The notes beneath the pieces are model-generated. The model ran no database searches, was not told where the DNA came from, and saw only the letters and a program-made list of their open reading frames with translations. The position numbers and the translations under genes were made by a program. A stretch of DNA of 64,000 bases from Neorhizobium sp. SHOUNA12A (lineage in GTDB: Bacteria > Pseudomonadota > Alphaproteobacteria > Rhizobiales > Rhizobiaceae): NCBI RefSeq assembly GCF_023006505.1, contig NZ_JALBGV010000001.1, positions 1-64,000 on the forward strand, read 5' to 3'. Positions 1-7,424 of this stretch are shown piece after piece (position 1 is the stretch's first letter; each line of letters opens with the position of its first letter).

Positions 1-633
1 CGCAATCTGGGCGCTGTCGAGCGCGGCGGCGGTGCCGACGGCGCTTGCCTGCAGGCTCGTCGCGCGCTTCTGGATGATCTCGGCGCCGCGGACAGCAGCT
101 TCGAGAGCGCCTTGCTGGGCCTGGGACTGCTTCAGCGCCGCTTCGCCGCCGACGATCTGCGCGTCGATCCGCAACACTGCGAGATTGGCGGATTCTATGG
201 CGGCCTGCGCCTTGCGAAGTGCGAGCTGGTAGTCGCCGTCGTCCAGCGTGACGAGCGAATCGCCGGCCTTGACGGCCTGGTTCTCGACGACGTTCACCTT
301 GGCGACGTAACCGGAAACCTTCGGCGAGATGACCGCGATATCGCCTTCGACATACGCATCGTCCGTCGAAACCAGGAACCGGCCGTCGATCCACCAGTTA
401 TAGCCGTACCAGCCGGCGCCACCAAGGAGGGCAAGCGCGATGATCGGCAGCAGGAGACCGCGGCGCTTCTTCTTTTCCGGCGCTTTGGCAGCGGCCGGGG
501 CCGCAATCGCCTCGGCAGCCGCAGGCTGTTCAGCCGCAGGCGAAGCCTTGCGGGCTTCAGCCTCCGAAAGGTCGACATTTTCCGTCGTCACGGCGCGCAA
601 TGCGCCGGTATTGTGAGAGGCCGTCATCTTCAT
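1..633 (-). CDS. HlyD/EmrA-family efflux periplasmic adaptor, 3' part missing
   Basis: The visible 211 codons encode the N-terminal part of a membrane fusion protein that would link an inner-membrane drug pump to an outer-membrane channel. Seen: an Ala/Glu-rich cytoplasmic stretch, one membrane anchor (about residues 45-70, after KKKRRG), then the barrel-sandwich start with STDDAYVEGD followed by VSGYVAKVNVVENQAVKAGD, typical of EmrA/HlyD adaptors, and the start of an alanine-rich coiled-coil hairpin. The gene leaves the window at base 1, so length and pump partner are unknown. ATG at 633 is the first start; ATG at 627 is an alternative, and no strong ribosome site separates them. It is divergent from a TetR gene, with two palindromes between them, so repression by that TetR is the natural inference. 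Confidence 0.9.
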   Translation of the reverse strand, partial: MKMTASHNTGALRAVTTENVDLSEAEARKASPAAEQPAAAEAIAAPAAAKAPEKKKRRGLLLPIIALALLGGAGWYGYNWWIDGRFLVSTDDAYVEGDIAVISPKVSGYVAKVNVVENQAVKAGDSLVTLDDGDYQLALRKAQAAIESANLAVLRIDAQIVGGEAALKQSQAQQGALEAAVRGAEIIQKRATSLQASAVGTAAALDSAQIA

Positions 634-662
634 ATACCGTCTTGGGAGCGTCTTATTTCATC

Positions 663-738
663 GAACCGATCGGTTCAGCGACCTTGACTTAGACCTTTCG
701 ATGACACATATCAAGAGCAATCGAACCGCTCGGTTCGA
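663..738. promoter_or_regulatory. Paired TetR-type palindromic operators
   Basis: The 128-bp divergent spacer holds two copies of one palindrome: GAACCGATCGGTTC at 663-676 (perfect) and TCGAACCGCTCGGTTCGA at 721-738 (perfect arms around CT). Their centres are about 60 bp apart, one beside each gene. Palindromes of this type near a TetR gene are usually its own operators; that this TetR binds them is inference. Confidence 0.75.
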
Positions 739-761
739 AAAGGTTAAAAAAGGGCATCGAA

Positions 762-1463
762 ATGGCCAGGCAGACAAGGAAACTGGAAAAAAACGATCCG
801 ATTGCCGCCGGACGTTTCGCAGCGGGCGAAGACCCGGCGAAACGCGAACAGATTATCGACGGGGCAAAGAGCGTCTTTATGAAGCTCGGCTTCGACGCGG
901 CGAGCATGAACGACATCACCCGCGAGGCGGGCGTTTCTAAAGGCACGATCTACGTTTACTTCCAGAACAAGGAAGACCTGTTCGGGGCGATCGTGGCGCG
1001 CGAACGCGAGCGGATCACCCTGCGTATGCGCGACATCCTCGCAGGCAGTGAGGAAGTCGAGGACGGTCTCTACCGCTTCGGGATGGGATTTGTGACCCAT
1101 ATCACCTCTCCGCAGGTGATCGGCGCGATGCGCACCGTCATCGGCGTCGTCGATCGTCTTCCAAACATCTGTCATCACTTCTTCAACTCACCGTCTCAAA
1201 ACGTACGCACAGTTCTTGAGGATTTCCTTAAGCGTCATATCGCGCTCGGCAATCTGAAGATCGAGGATACCGACCTGGCGGCGCGTCAGTTCATCGATAT
1301 GTCGAGCGGCACATTTTTCAAGTTCCGCCTGTTTGGCGATCTCGATGACGTGCCGCCCTTCCGCGAAATCGACCGTGCTGTTACGGGTGCGATCCGGGTA
1401 TTCATGGCAGCCTACGGCCTGCATAACGCTTCCGTGACGACAAAAACCAAAGAACATGCCTGA
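762..1463 (+). CDS. TetR/AcrR family transcriptional repressor
   Basis: This 233-residue protein has a TetR helix-turn-helix at about residues 28-75 (KREQIIDGAKSVFMKLGF, then SMNDITREAGVSKGTIYVYF and the NKEDLF tail), followed by a long all-helical ligand domain that gives no ligand clue. It would act as a DNA-binding dimer that releases when a small molecule binds. A Shine-Dalgarno-like AAGGG lies about 8 bases before the ATG. It diverges from the efflux adaptor and sits next to two matching palindromes, so it probably represses both itself and the pump. A basic and acidic N-terminal extension of about 25 residues precedes the HTH. Confidence 0.92.
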   Translation: MARQTRKLEKNDPIAAGRFAAGEDPAKREQIIDGAKSVFMKLGFDAASMNDITREAGVSKGTIYVYFQNKEDLFGAIVARERERITLRMRDILAGSEEVEDGLYRFGMGFVTHITSPQVIGAMRTVIGVVDRLPNICHHFFNSPSQNVRTVLEDFLKRHIALGNLKIEDTDLAARQFIDMSSGTFFKFRLFGDLDDVPPFREIDRAVTGAIRVFMAAYGLHNASVTTKTKEHA

Positions 1464-1467
1464 TTTC

Positions 1468-1490
1468 AGGAGGTTGTAACGCAACCTCCT
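1468..1490 (+). terminator. Intrinsic terminator after the TetR gene
   Basis: AGGAGGTTG and CAACCTCCT form a perfect 9-bp stem with a 5-base loop, five bases after the TetR stop codon, followed by the T-rich tail CTTGTCTTT. Confidence 0.75.
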
Positions 1491-1561
1491 CTTGTCTTTG
1501 CATCTCCAGTCCTTAAATCGGGACGGCAATTACGCCTTGCGATTGAAAGAAGGGAATGTTG

Positions 1562-2329
1562 ATGCAGGATATCGTCGCGCTGGTTCAGGATCCGGCCGCC
1601 TGGGTGGCGCTCGTCACCCTCGTCGTCATGGAAGTCGTGCTCGGCATCGACAACCTGATCTTCATCTCGATCCTCACCAACAAGCTGCCGCCTGAAAGCC
1701 GCGAGCGCGCCCGCAGGATCGGCATCGGCCTGGCGCTTGTCATGCGGCTCGCACTGCTCGGCACCGTCGCCTGGATCGTCCAGCTCACCAACCCGATCTT
1801 CGAGGCCTTCGGCCATGGTTTCTCCTGGAAAGACCTGATCCTGATCGCCGGCGGCCTTTTCCTTGTCTGGAAGGCGACCAAGGAAATCCACCACTCCGTC
1901 GATGTCGACGACCATAAGGAAGACCTGGTCGGCGCCGGCAAGGACGTGCTCAAGATGAGCTTCGCATCTGCAATCGGCCAGATCCTGCTGCTCGATCTCG
2001 TCTTCTCGATCGACAGCATCATCACCGCCGTCGGCATGACCCCTCACCTGCCGATCATGGTCGTCGCCGTCATCGCCGCCGTCACGGTGATGCTGATCGC
2101 CGCCACTCCGCTTGCCAATTTCATCGAGAAGAACCCGACCATCGTCATGCTGGCGCTCGCCTTCCTGCTGATGATCGGCGGCACCCTGATCGTCGAAGGT
2201 TTTGGCGTGCACGTGCCCAAGGGCTATATCTACGCCGCCATGGCCTTTTCCGCCGGCGTCGAGGTGCTCAACATGGTGGCGCGCAACGCCCGCAAGAAGA
2301 AAAAGGGCAGCGGGACGACGCTGCACTGA
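1562..2329 (+). CDS. TerC family integral membrane protein
   Basis: A TerC/YgaE-type membrane protein of 255 residues with about seven hydrophobic helices. The two internal halves carry the family's membrane acidic motifs: [15 protein letters not shown] near the start and [14 protein letters not shown] in the middle. Family members are linked to metal (manganese) export or to tellurite resistance; the substrate here is unknown. Two starts are possible: ATG 1556 lies one base after AGAAGGGA, too close, while ATG 1562 has the normal 7-base spacing, so 1562 is chosen. A charged loop ([10 protein letters not shown]) separates the halves, and the tail KKKKG is cytoplasmic. It stands alone between a terminator and the toxin remnant. 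Confidence 0.92.
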   Translation: MQDIVALVQDPAAWVALVTLVVMEVVLGIDNLIFISILTNKLPPESRERARRIGIGLALVMRLALLGTVAWIVQLTNPIFEAFGHGFSWKDLILIAGGLFLVWKATKEIHHSVDVDDHKEDLVGAGKDVLKMSFASAIGQILLLDLVFSIDSIITAVGMTPHLPIMVVAVIAAVTVMLIAATPLANFIEKNPTIVMLALAFLLMIGGTLIVEGFGVHVPKGYIYAAMAFSAGVEVLNMVARNARKKKKGSGTTLH

Positions 2330-2403
2330 TGGTGACGTTTCCCTTCCGTCAAGTCGAGCATCGCCTTGATGCCATATTCAGCATATGCTAGATAAAGCAT
2401 CAA

Positions 2404-2650
2404 ATGGCGCGAGCGACCCTGATCATGGAAGGTCTGGCAGCTTCCGGATCCCAACGCGGAACGTCCACATGGATTGAAATATTCGCTTTTCTTCGGACGC
2501 CCGGGAGAGCGAATTATTGGCTACGACAACGAAGCTGGCAAAGGCGATCACCGCCATTATCGCGATCATGAGGAACCCTATCGTTTCGAGAGCCTCGAAC
2601 GGATGATCGGGGATTTCGAAGACGATGTCCGCCGGGAGTTGAAGGTATGA
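2404..2650 (+). pseudogene. Broken TumE-type (DUF6516) toxin gene
   Basis: Frame 2 from about 2423 to the TGA at 2648-2650 reads like the body of a TumE/DUF6516 toxin: VWQLPDPNAERPHGLKYSLF, then GYDNEAGKGDHRHYRDHEEP and a DFEDDVRREL tail. This frame has no start and is closed upstream by TGA at 2420-2422. A plausible N-terminus, MARATLIM, starts at ATG 2404 but in another frame, and 12-15 residues that family members have between the two parts are missing. An internal deletion with frameshift is the simplest reading. The stop still overlaps the start of the partner gene (ATGA, 2647-2650), as in an intact toxin-antitoxin operon. A sequencing error cannot restore the missing residues. Confidence 0.7.
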
Positions 2651-3009
2651 GCGAAGTTCGGATCCACGTTTCTAATATGGACGCGTTTTTCGAAAACGCG
2701 ACAAGGGCTGGAGCGCGGATCGACGCCGGCGATTTCAGCCTGCAGCCGGGCGAGATTGCCTTCGAAAGCATGGATCTTCTCTTAAAGGTGCTGACCGGCA
2801 ATCGCTGGCGGCTTCTGCGCGCCCTGAAAGCGGCTGGCACCTCCTCGATCCGCCAGCTCGCTCATTCCCTGAAGCGGGATTATCGCGGGGTCCATGCCGA
2901 CGTGGTCGCCCTGGCCGAGGTCGGTCTAATCGAAAAGACCGCGGAGGGCCTGGTCAAGGTTCCCTGGGATCGCATCACGGCAGAAATGGCGATCACTGAA
3001 GCGGCCTAG
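2647..3009 (+). CDS. HTH protein, TumA-like antitoxin (HVO_A0114 type)
   Basis: A 120-residue protein with a winged-helix-like DNA-binding segment in its second half (NRWRLLRALKAAGTSSIRQL, then HSLKRDYRGVHADVVALAEV), typical of the HTH proteins placed directly after TumE-type toxins. The ATG overlaps the stop of the toxin remnant in an ATGA junction, so the two were translationally coupled. In this family the HTH protein neutralises the toxin and represses the operon. Here it is intact while the toxin is not, so it may survive only as an orphan regulator. The N-terminal 45 residues show no recognised motif and probably contact the toxin. Confidence 0.75.
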   Translation: MSEVRIHVSNMDAFFENATRAGARIDAGDFSLQPGEIAFESMDLLLKVLTGNRWRLLRALKAAGTSSIRQLAHSLKRDYRGVHADVVALAEVGLIEKTAEGLVKVPWDRITAEMAITEAA

Positions 3010-3047
3010 TTGGAAGGCAAAGAATTGCTCCGGCTTTGCCGGGCCAC

Positions 3048-3590
3048 TCAGCTCTTCGCCAGTTCCCTTTCGACCGCGTCGACCAGCCGGCTGTCCTGCG
3101 CATCGACATCAGGCGCAAAGCGGGCCTTGATCTCGCCGTCGCGGCCGATCAGGAATTTCTCGAAATTCCAGACGATCTCGCCGTCTTCGACTTCCATGCC
3201 GAAGCCCCGCAGCTTTTCCTTCATCGGACCGTCGCCGGTGGTCGGCACGCCGGAGCCGGTGAGACCCTGGTAGAGCGGGTGCTTGTCCTCGCCCTTGACG
3301 GAGATCTTCGAGAAGATCGGGAATTTTACATCGTAAGTGAGCTGGCAGAATTCGACGATCTCGGCATCCGTGCCGGGCTCCTGGCCCTTGAAGTTGTTGG
3401 CCGGGAAAGCGGTGATCACGAAACCATCGCCGCGCTTGTCTTCGTAGAGTTTTTCGAGGCCTTCATACTGCTTGGTCAGGCCGCATTTCGAGGCGACGTT
3501 GACAACCAGCATCACCTTGCCTTTGTATTCCGAAAGCGTGGTCTCGCGGCCATCGGCCAGCTTCACCGGCACGTTCAAAACATCAGTCAT
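3048..3590 (-). CDS. Glutathione peroxidase-family thiol peroxidase
   Basis: A 180-residue GPx-fold protein that reduces hydroperoxides. The peroxidatic residue is cysteine, not selenocysteine (C36 in NVASKCGLT). The usual FPCNQF motif is FPANNF at residues 62-67, so its non-essential cysteine is absent, but C82 (in FCQLTY) sits where the resolving cysteine of two-cysteine, thioredoxin-dependent GPx enzymes lies. The WNF motif is at 141-143. Taken together it is more likely thioredoxin- than glutathione-dependent, an inference from cysteine pattern. The ATG at 3588-3590 is chosen because GGAG lies 8 bases upstream and homology starts there; the frame stays open further upstream without resembling protein. 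Confidence 0.93.
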   Translation of the reverse strand: MTDVLNVPVKLADGRETTLSEYKGKVMLVVNVASKCGLTKQYEGLEKLYEDKRGDGFVITAFPANNFKGQEPGTDAEIVEFCQLTYDVKFPIFSKISVKGEDKHPLYQGLTGSGVPTTGDGPMKEKLRGFGMEVEDGEIVWNFEKFLIGRDGEIKARFAPDVDAQDSRLVDAVERELAKS

Positions 3591-3709
3591 CGACAAATCT
3601 CCATTTAAAACAATCTGGTCGTTTTGCCGCGACACCCTATCGAAGCGGCACCGGTTGTCCAGTGGACGGGCGCCCTGTCGATCAGTCGCGCCGGAACTTT
3701 GAACTCGTC

Positions 3710-3955
3710 TCCGCATTGATGGGCCCGATCGCCGCGAGCACCAGTCTCGGTTTTCGGCCGGAGGCGTTTCTGATGGCGGTGGCGATCGGCGCCGGCTGCG
3801 ATTTCCTCACCCCGGTCGGCCACCAGTGCAACACGCTGGTCTTCGGCCCCGGCGGCTACAAGTTCTCCGACTATCCCCGCCTCGGTCTGCCGCTTTCTTT
3901 CCTGATCATCCTCGTCAGCGTGCCGGCGCTGCTCTATGTCTGGCCGGTGAGGTAG
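3710..3955 (+). pseudogene. C-terminal remnant of an SLC13/DASS-type transporter
   Basis: The encoded segment ALMGPIAASTSLGFRP, then FLMAVAIGAGCDFLTPVGHQ and CNTLVFGPGGYKFSDYPRLG, matches the last 80 or so residues of SLC13-family (sodium/dicarboxylate or sulfate) transporters, which are about 430-600 residues long. Everything before it is lost: upstream bases lead directly into the 5' region of the divergent peroxidase gene and do not encode membrane helices. It ends normally with a final hydrophobic helix and TAG. This is a decayed fragment left by a deletion or rearrangement, not a working gene. Confidence 0.75.
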
Positions 3956-4084
3956 GGCTGCGGCCAAGTACCTTGACGCCAAAAACCTTGACGCTTGCGG
4001 CTGAATATGGCCTAAGCCTGCGCCAATCCGCATTTCAAAAACAGGTTTGGCGCCTTCCCGGCCGCCACAGATAGAGCATTCTTC

Positions 4085-5542
4085 ATGATCGCCACGAAGC
4101 CCCGCGTCCGCATCGCCCCCTCGCCGACCGGCGAGCCGCATGTCGGCACCGCCTATATCGCGCTCTTCAACTATCTCTTCGCCAAGAAACATGGCGGCGA
4201 ATTCATCCTGCGCATCGAGGATACCGACGCGACGCGCTCGACGCAAGAATTCGAGCAGAAGGTTCTGGACGCGCTGCGCTGGACGGGCCTGACCTGGGCC
4301 GAAGGCCCGGATGTCGGCGGACCCTATGGCCCTTACCGCCAGTCCGACCGCAAGGACATGTACCAGCCCTATGCCCAGCAGCTGCTCGACAAGGGCCACG
4401 CCTTCCGCTGCTTCTGCACGCCGGAACGCCTGGAGCAGATGCGCGAGGGCCAGCGCGCTAGCGGCAAGCCGCCGAAATACGACGGTCTTTGCCTGAACCT
4501 GACGGCCGAGGAAGTGACCTCCAAGATGGCGGCGGGCGAAGGCTCGGTCATCCGCATGAAGATCCCGACAGAGGGCTCCTGCGACTTCCATGACGGCGTT
4601 TACGGCGACGTTTCGATCCCGTGGGATTCGGTCGACATGCAGGTCCTGATCAAGGGCGACGGCATGCCGACCTATCACATGGCGAACGTCATCGACGACC
4701 ATCTGATGAAGATCACCCATGTTGCGCGTGGCGAGGAATGGCTGGCCTCGGTGCCGAAGCACATCCTGCTCTACCGCTATTTCGAGTGGGAACAGCCGGT
4801 GTTCATGCACCTCTCCCTGATGAGGAACGCCGACAAGTCGAAGCTGTCGAAGCGCAAGAACCCGACCTCGATCTCCTATTATTCCGCGCTCGGCTACCTG
4901 CCGGAAGCGCTGATGAACTTTTTGGGCCTGTTCTTCATCCAGATCGCCGAAGGCGAAGAGATGCTGACCATGGACGAGCTCATCGAGAAGTTCGATCCGG
5001 ACAACCTCTCCAAGGCCGGCGCGATCTTCGACATCCAGAAGCTCGACTGGCTGAACGGCCGCTGGATCCGCGAAAAGCTGACGCCGGACGAATTCGTCGC
5101 CCGCACGCTGGAATGGGCCATGGAGAACAGCCGGCTGACGGAAGGCCTGAAACACTCGCAGAGCCGCATTTCCAAGCTCGGCGAACTGCCGAACCTTGCC
5201 GGCTTCCTGCTGTCCTCCGATGTCGGCCTGACGCCGGCCTCGTTTGCAGGCCTGAAGACCAGCCCCGCCGAGACGCTTGAAATCCTCACCACCGTTCAGA
5301 CGGATCTGGAAAAGATCCTGGAATGGAATGTCGAGACGATCGACGCTGAACTGCGCGCCGTGGCCGACAAGCTCGCCAAGAAACTGCGTGTCGTCACCCC
5401 GCCGCTGTTCGTCGCCATGTCGGGTTCGTCGCGCTCGCTGCCGTTGTTCGATTCGATGGCGCTGCTCGGCCGGTCCGTGGTGCGCCAGAGGCTGAAGATT
5501 GCAGCGACAGTGGTGGCATCCATGGTGGGCGACGGAAAGTAA
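4085..5542 (+). CDS. gltX: Glutamyl-tRNA synthetase
   Basis: A 485-residue class I aminoacyl-tRNA synthetase that charges tRNA with glutamate. The ATP-binding HIGH motif appears as HVGT at residues 19-22 (PSPTGEPHVGTAY), and the KMSKS loop as KLSKR at 253-257. The C-terminal all-helical anticodon domain closes the protein (LLGRSVVRQRLKIAATV). Length fits bacterial GltX. Alphaproteobacteria often carry two gltX copies, one of them charging tRNA-Gln for later amidation; the sequence alone does not say which this is. A repeat element follows the stop. Confidence 0.97.
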   Translation: MIATKPRVRIAPSPTGEPHVGTAYIALFNYLFAKKHGGEFILRIEDTDATRSTQEFEQKVLDALRWTGLTWAEGPDVGGPYGPYRQSDRKDMYQPYAQQLLDKGHAFRCFCTPERLEQMREGQRASGKPPKYDGLCLNLTAEEVTSKMAAGEGSVIRMKIPTEGSCDFHDGVYGDVSIPWDSVDMQVLIKGDGMPTYHMANVIDDHLMKITHVARGEEWLASVPKHILLYRYFEWEQPVFMHLSLMRNADKSKLSKRKNPTSISYYSALGYLPEALMNFLGLFFIQIAEGEEMLTMDELIEKFDPDNLSKAGAIFDIQKLDWLNGRWIREKLTPDEFVARTLEWAMENSRLTEGLKHSQSRISKLGELPNLAGFLLSSDVGLTPASFAGLKTSPAETLEILTTVQTDLEKILEWNVETIDAELRAVADKLAKKLRVVTPPLFVAMSGSSRSLPLFDSMALLGRSVVRQRLKIAATVVASMVGDGK

Positions 5543-5583
5543 GAAACCGCATGCCTTCATATTGAAGGTGGATGTACAGCATA

Positions 5584-5757
5584 CCCCCCTCTGCCCTGCC
5601 GGGCATCTCCCCCTCAAGGGGGGAGATCAACCGGAGGCGCCACCTCCGCCCTAACCAGCGTCGAATGCTGGGCATGCGATGACAGAGAGAGGGCGATGAG
5701 CAAGCTCCATCAGATCTCCCCCCTTGAGGGGGAGATGCCCGGCAGGGCAGGGGGGGT
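5584..5757. repeat. Inverted pair of rhizobial mosaic repeat units
   Basis: A unit of about 44 bp (5584-5628), containing GGGCATCTCCCCCTCAAGG, is repeated in inverted orientation at 5713-5757 with about 85 bp between. Each unit carries its own small palindrome (CATCTCCCCCTCAAGGGGG). The same modules return at 43785-43926. They resemble the intergenic mosaic elements of rhizobia (RIME-like). The second unit ends 37 bases before the lysS start and is accidentally open in the lysS frame. Confidence 0.85.
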
Positions 5758-5794
5758 AACCGCAACGAAGACAGCCCGAAGAAGGCGAAACACG

Positions 5795-7291
5795 ATGACC
5801 GAGAACACGACCGAAACCGCCCTCTCCTCCGACGCCACACAGGTGCGCGCCCAGAAACTCGCTTTGCTTCGTGAAAAGATCGGCGATGTCTATCCGGCGC
5901 ATTTCCACCGGACGATGACCAATGCGGAGCTGGCCGAGAAATACAAGAACCTCGAGGCGGACGTCGAGACACAGGACATCGTCACCGTCGCCGGCCGGGT
6001 CTATTCCTCGCGCAATTCCGGCATGTTCATGGATATCCATGACGCATCGGGCAAGGTGCAGATCTTCTCGCACAAGGATACCACCCCGCAGGAAGCCCGC
6101 GACCTGTTGCCGATGGTCGATATTGGCGACATCGTCGGCGTCACAGGCGTCGTGCGCCGCACCAAGCGCGGCGAGCTGACCATCAACGCCCAGAACATCA
6201 CCATGCTCACCAAGTCGCTGCTCCCCATGCCGGAGAAGTGGCACGGCCTGTCGGATGTCGAGCTGCGCTATCGCAAGCGCCATCTCGACATCATGACCAA
6301 CGAAGAGTCGAAGCTCCGCTTCCAGCAGCGCAGCCGCATAGTCTCGGGCATCCGTCGCTTCATGGAAAACGACGGCTTCATGGAAGTCGAAACCCCCATG
6401 CTGCATTCGGTCTATGGCGGCGCCACAGCCGAGCCGTTCAAAACCCATCACAACACGCTGAAGCTCGACATGTATCTGCGCATCGCGCCGGAACTGTTTC
6501 TGAAGCGCACGCTGGTCTCGGGCCTCACCGACAAGGTATTCGAGATCAACCGCAATTTTCGGAACGAAGGCGTCTCGACCCGGCACAATCCCGAATTCAC
6601 GATGATGGAGTGCTATTGGGCTTATGCCGACTACGAGGACATCATGGACCTCGTCGAACGCATGTTCTCGACATTGGCCATGACCATCCACGGCACGACC
6701 GAAGTGAAGTTCGGCGACAAGGAACTCTCCTTCAAGGGCCCGTTCAAGCGCGTGCCAATGCCCGATGCGGTGAAGGAAGCGACCGGTATCGACTTCCTTG
6801 CCATGAAGACCGACGAGGAAGCCCGCACCGCCGCCAAGGCCGCTGGCTTTGCGGTCGAGAAGGATTGGACCTGGGGCGAATGCCTCGCCTTCATCTTTGA
6901 GGAAAAGGTCGAGGGCACGCTGATCCAGCCGAGCCACGTGACGCATTTCCCGAAGGACATCTCGCCCTTCGCCAAGGAAGTGCCAGGCGAACCGCGCCTC
7001 GTCGAGCGCTTCGAGACCTATTGCAACGCCTGGGAACTGGGTAACGCGTTTTCCGAACTCAACGACCCGGAAGAGCAGCGCAAGCGCATGGTCGAACAGC
7101 TGGAGCAGGCGCATGCCCGCGGCGAAAAGGACAAGCAGCTCGACGACGAATTCCTGGATGCGATCGACCAGGGCATGCCGCCCGCCGGCGGCCTCGGCAT
7201 CGGCGTCGACCGCCTCGTCATGCTGCTGACGGATTCGCCCTCGATCCGAGACGTGATCCTGTTCCCGGCACGCCGCGCCAAGGCGGACTGA
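5795..7291 (+). CDS. lysS: Lysyl-tRNA synthetase, class II
   Basis: A 498-residue class II lysyl-tRNA synthetase. An OB-fold anticodon domain comes first (VAGRVYSSRNSGMFMDIHDA), followed by the class II catalytic domain with motif 2 (FEINRNFRNEGVSTRHNPEF) and motif 3 (GLGIGVDRLVMLLTDS) near the end. The start at 5795 is preceded by AAGAAGG at a usual distance. The reading frame is open back to 5696, but that stretch translates the dispersed repeat (PLEGEMPGRAGG) and is not lysS; a longer annotated start would be an artefact. The gene ends just before a perfect inverted repeat shared with the convergent neighbour. Confidence 0.97.
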   Translation: MTENTTETALSSDATQVRAQKLALLREKIGDVYPAHFHRTMTNAELAEKYKNLEADVETQDIVTVAGRVYSSRNSGMFMDIHDASGKVQIFSHKDTTPQEARDLLPMVDIGDIVGVTGVVRRTKRGELTINAQNITMLTKSLLPMPEKWHGLSDVELRYRKRHLDIMTNEESKLRFQQRSRIVSGIRRFMENDGFMEVETPMLHSVYGGATAEPFKTHHNTLKLDMYLRIAPELFLKRTLVSGLTDKVFEINRNFRNEGVSTRHNPEFTMMECYWAYADYEDIMDLVERMFSTLAMTIHGTTEVKFGDKELSFKGPFKRVPMPDAVKEATGIDFLAMKTDEEARTAAKAAGFAVEKDWTWGECLAFIFEEKVEGTLIQPSHVTHFPKDISPFAKEVPGEPRLVERFETYCNAWELGNAFSELNDPEEQRKRMVEQLEQAHARGEKDKQLDDEFLDAIDQGMPPAGGLGIGVDRLVMLLTDSPSIRDVILFPARRAKAD

Positions 7292-7318
7292 TAGGGTTCG
7301 CCTCTGCCACCCTACGGT

Positions 7319-7399
7319 CGTCATCCTCGGGCTCGACCCGAGGATCCACCGGCTGGGCACTGCGGATGCTGGATCCTCGGGTCGAGCCCGAGGATGACG
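7319..7399. repeat. Perfect 30-bp inverted repeat between convergent genes
   Basis: Arms at 7319-7348 and 7370-7399 are exact reverse complements (core CATCCTCGGGCTCGACCCGA) around a 21-base centre. Each arm also contains the smaller palindrome CCTCGGGCTCGACCCGAGG. This family is widespread in alphaproteobacterial intergenic DNA. Its place between lysS and a convergent gene suggests it also ends transcription from both sides. Confidence 0.85.
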
Positions 7400-7424
7400 T
7401 GGGGAGGCTAAGACCTCCCCCTAC

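Noticed and set aside
5584..5757. Insertion sequence or CRISPR-like array
   Set aside because: Only two inverted units with unequal centre, no transposase, no target duplication and no regular spacers.
5696..5794. Longer N-terminus for lysS
   Set aside because: The added residues translate the dispersed repeat and not lysS; the ribosome site AAGAAGG is placed for the start at 5795.
3605..7360. Very long antisense open frames (hundreds of codons) opposite gltX and lysS
   Set aside because: They lie entirely opposite conserved synthetase genes, have His/Arg-rich compositions of reverse-complement GC-rich codons, and no family features.
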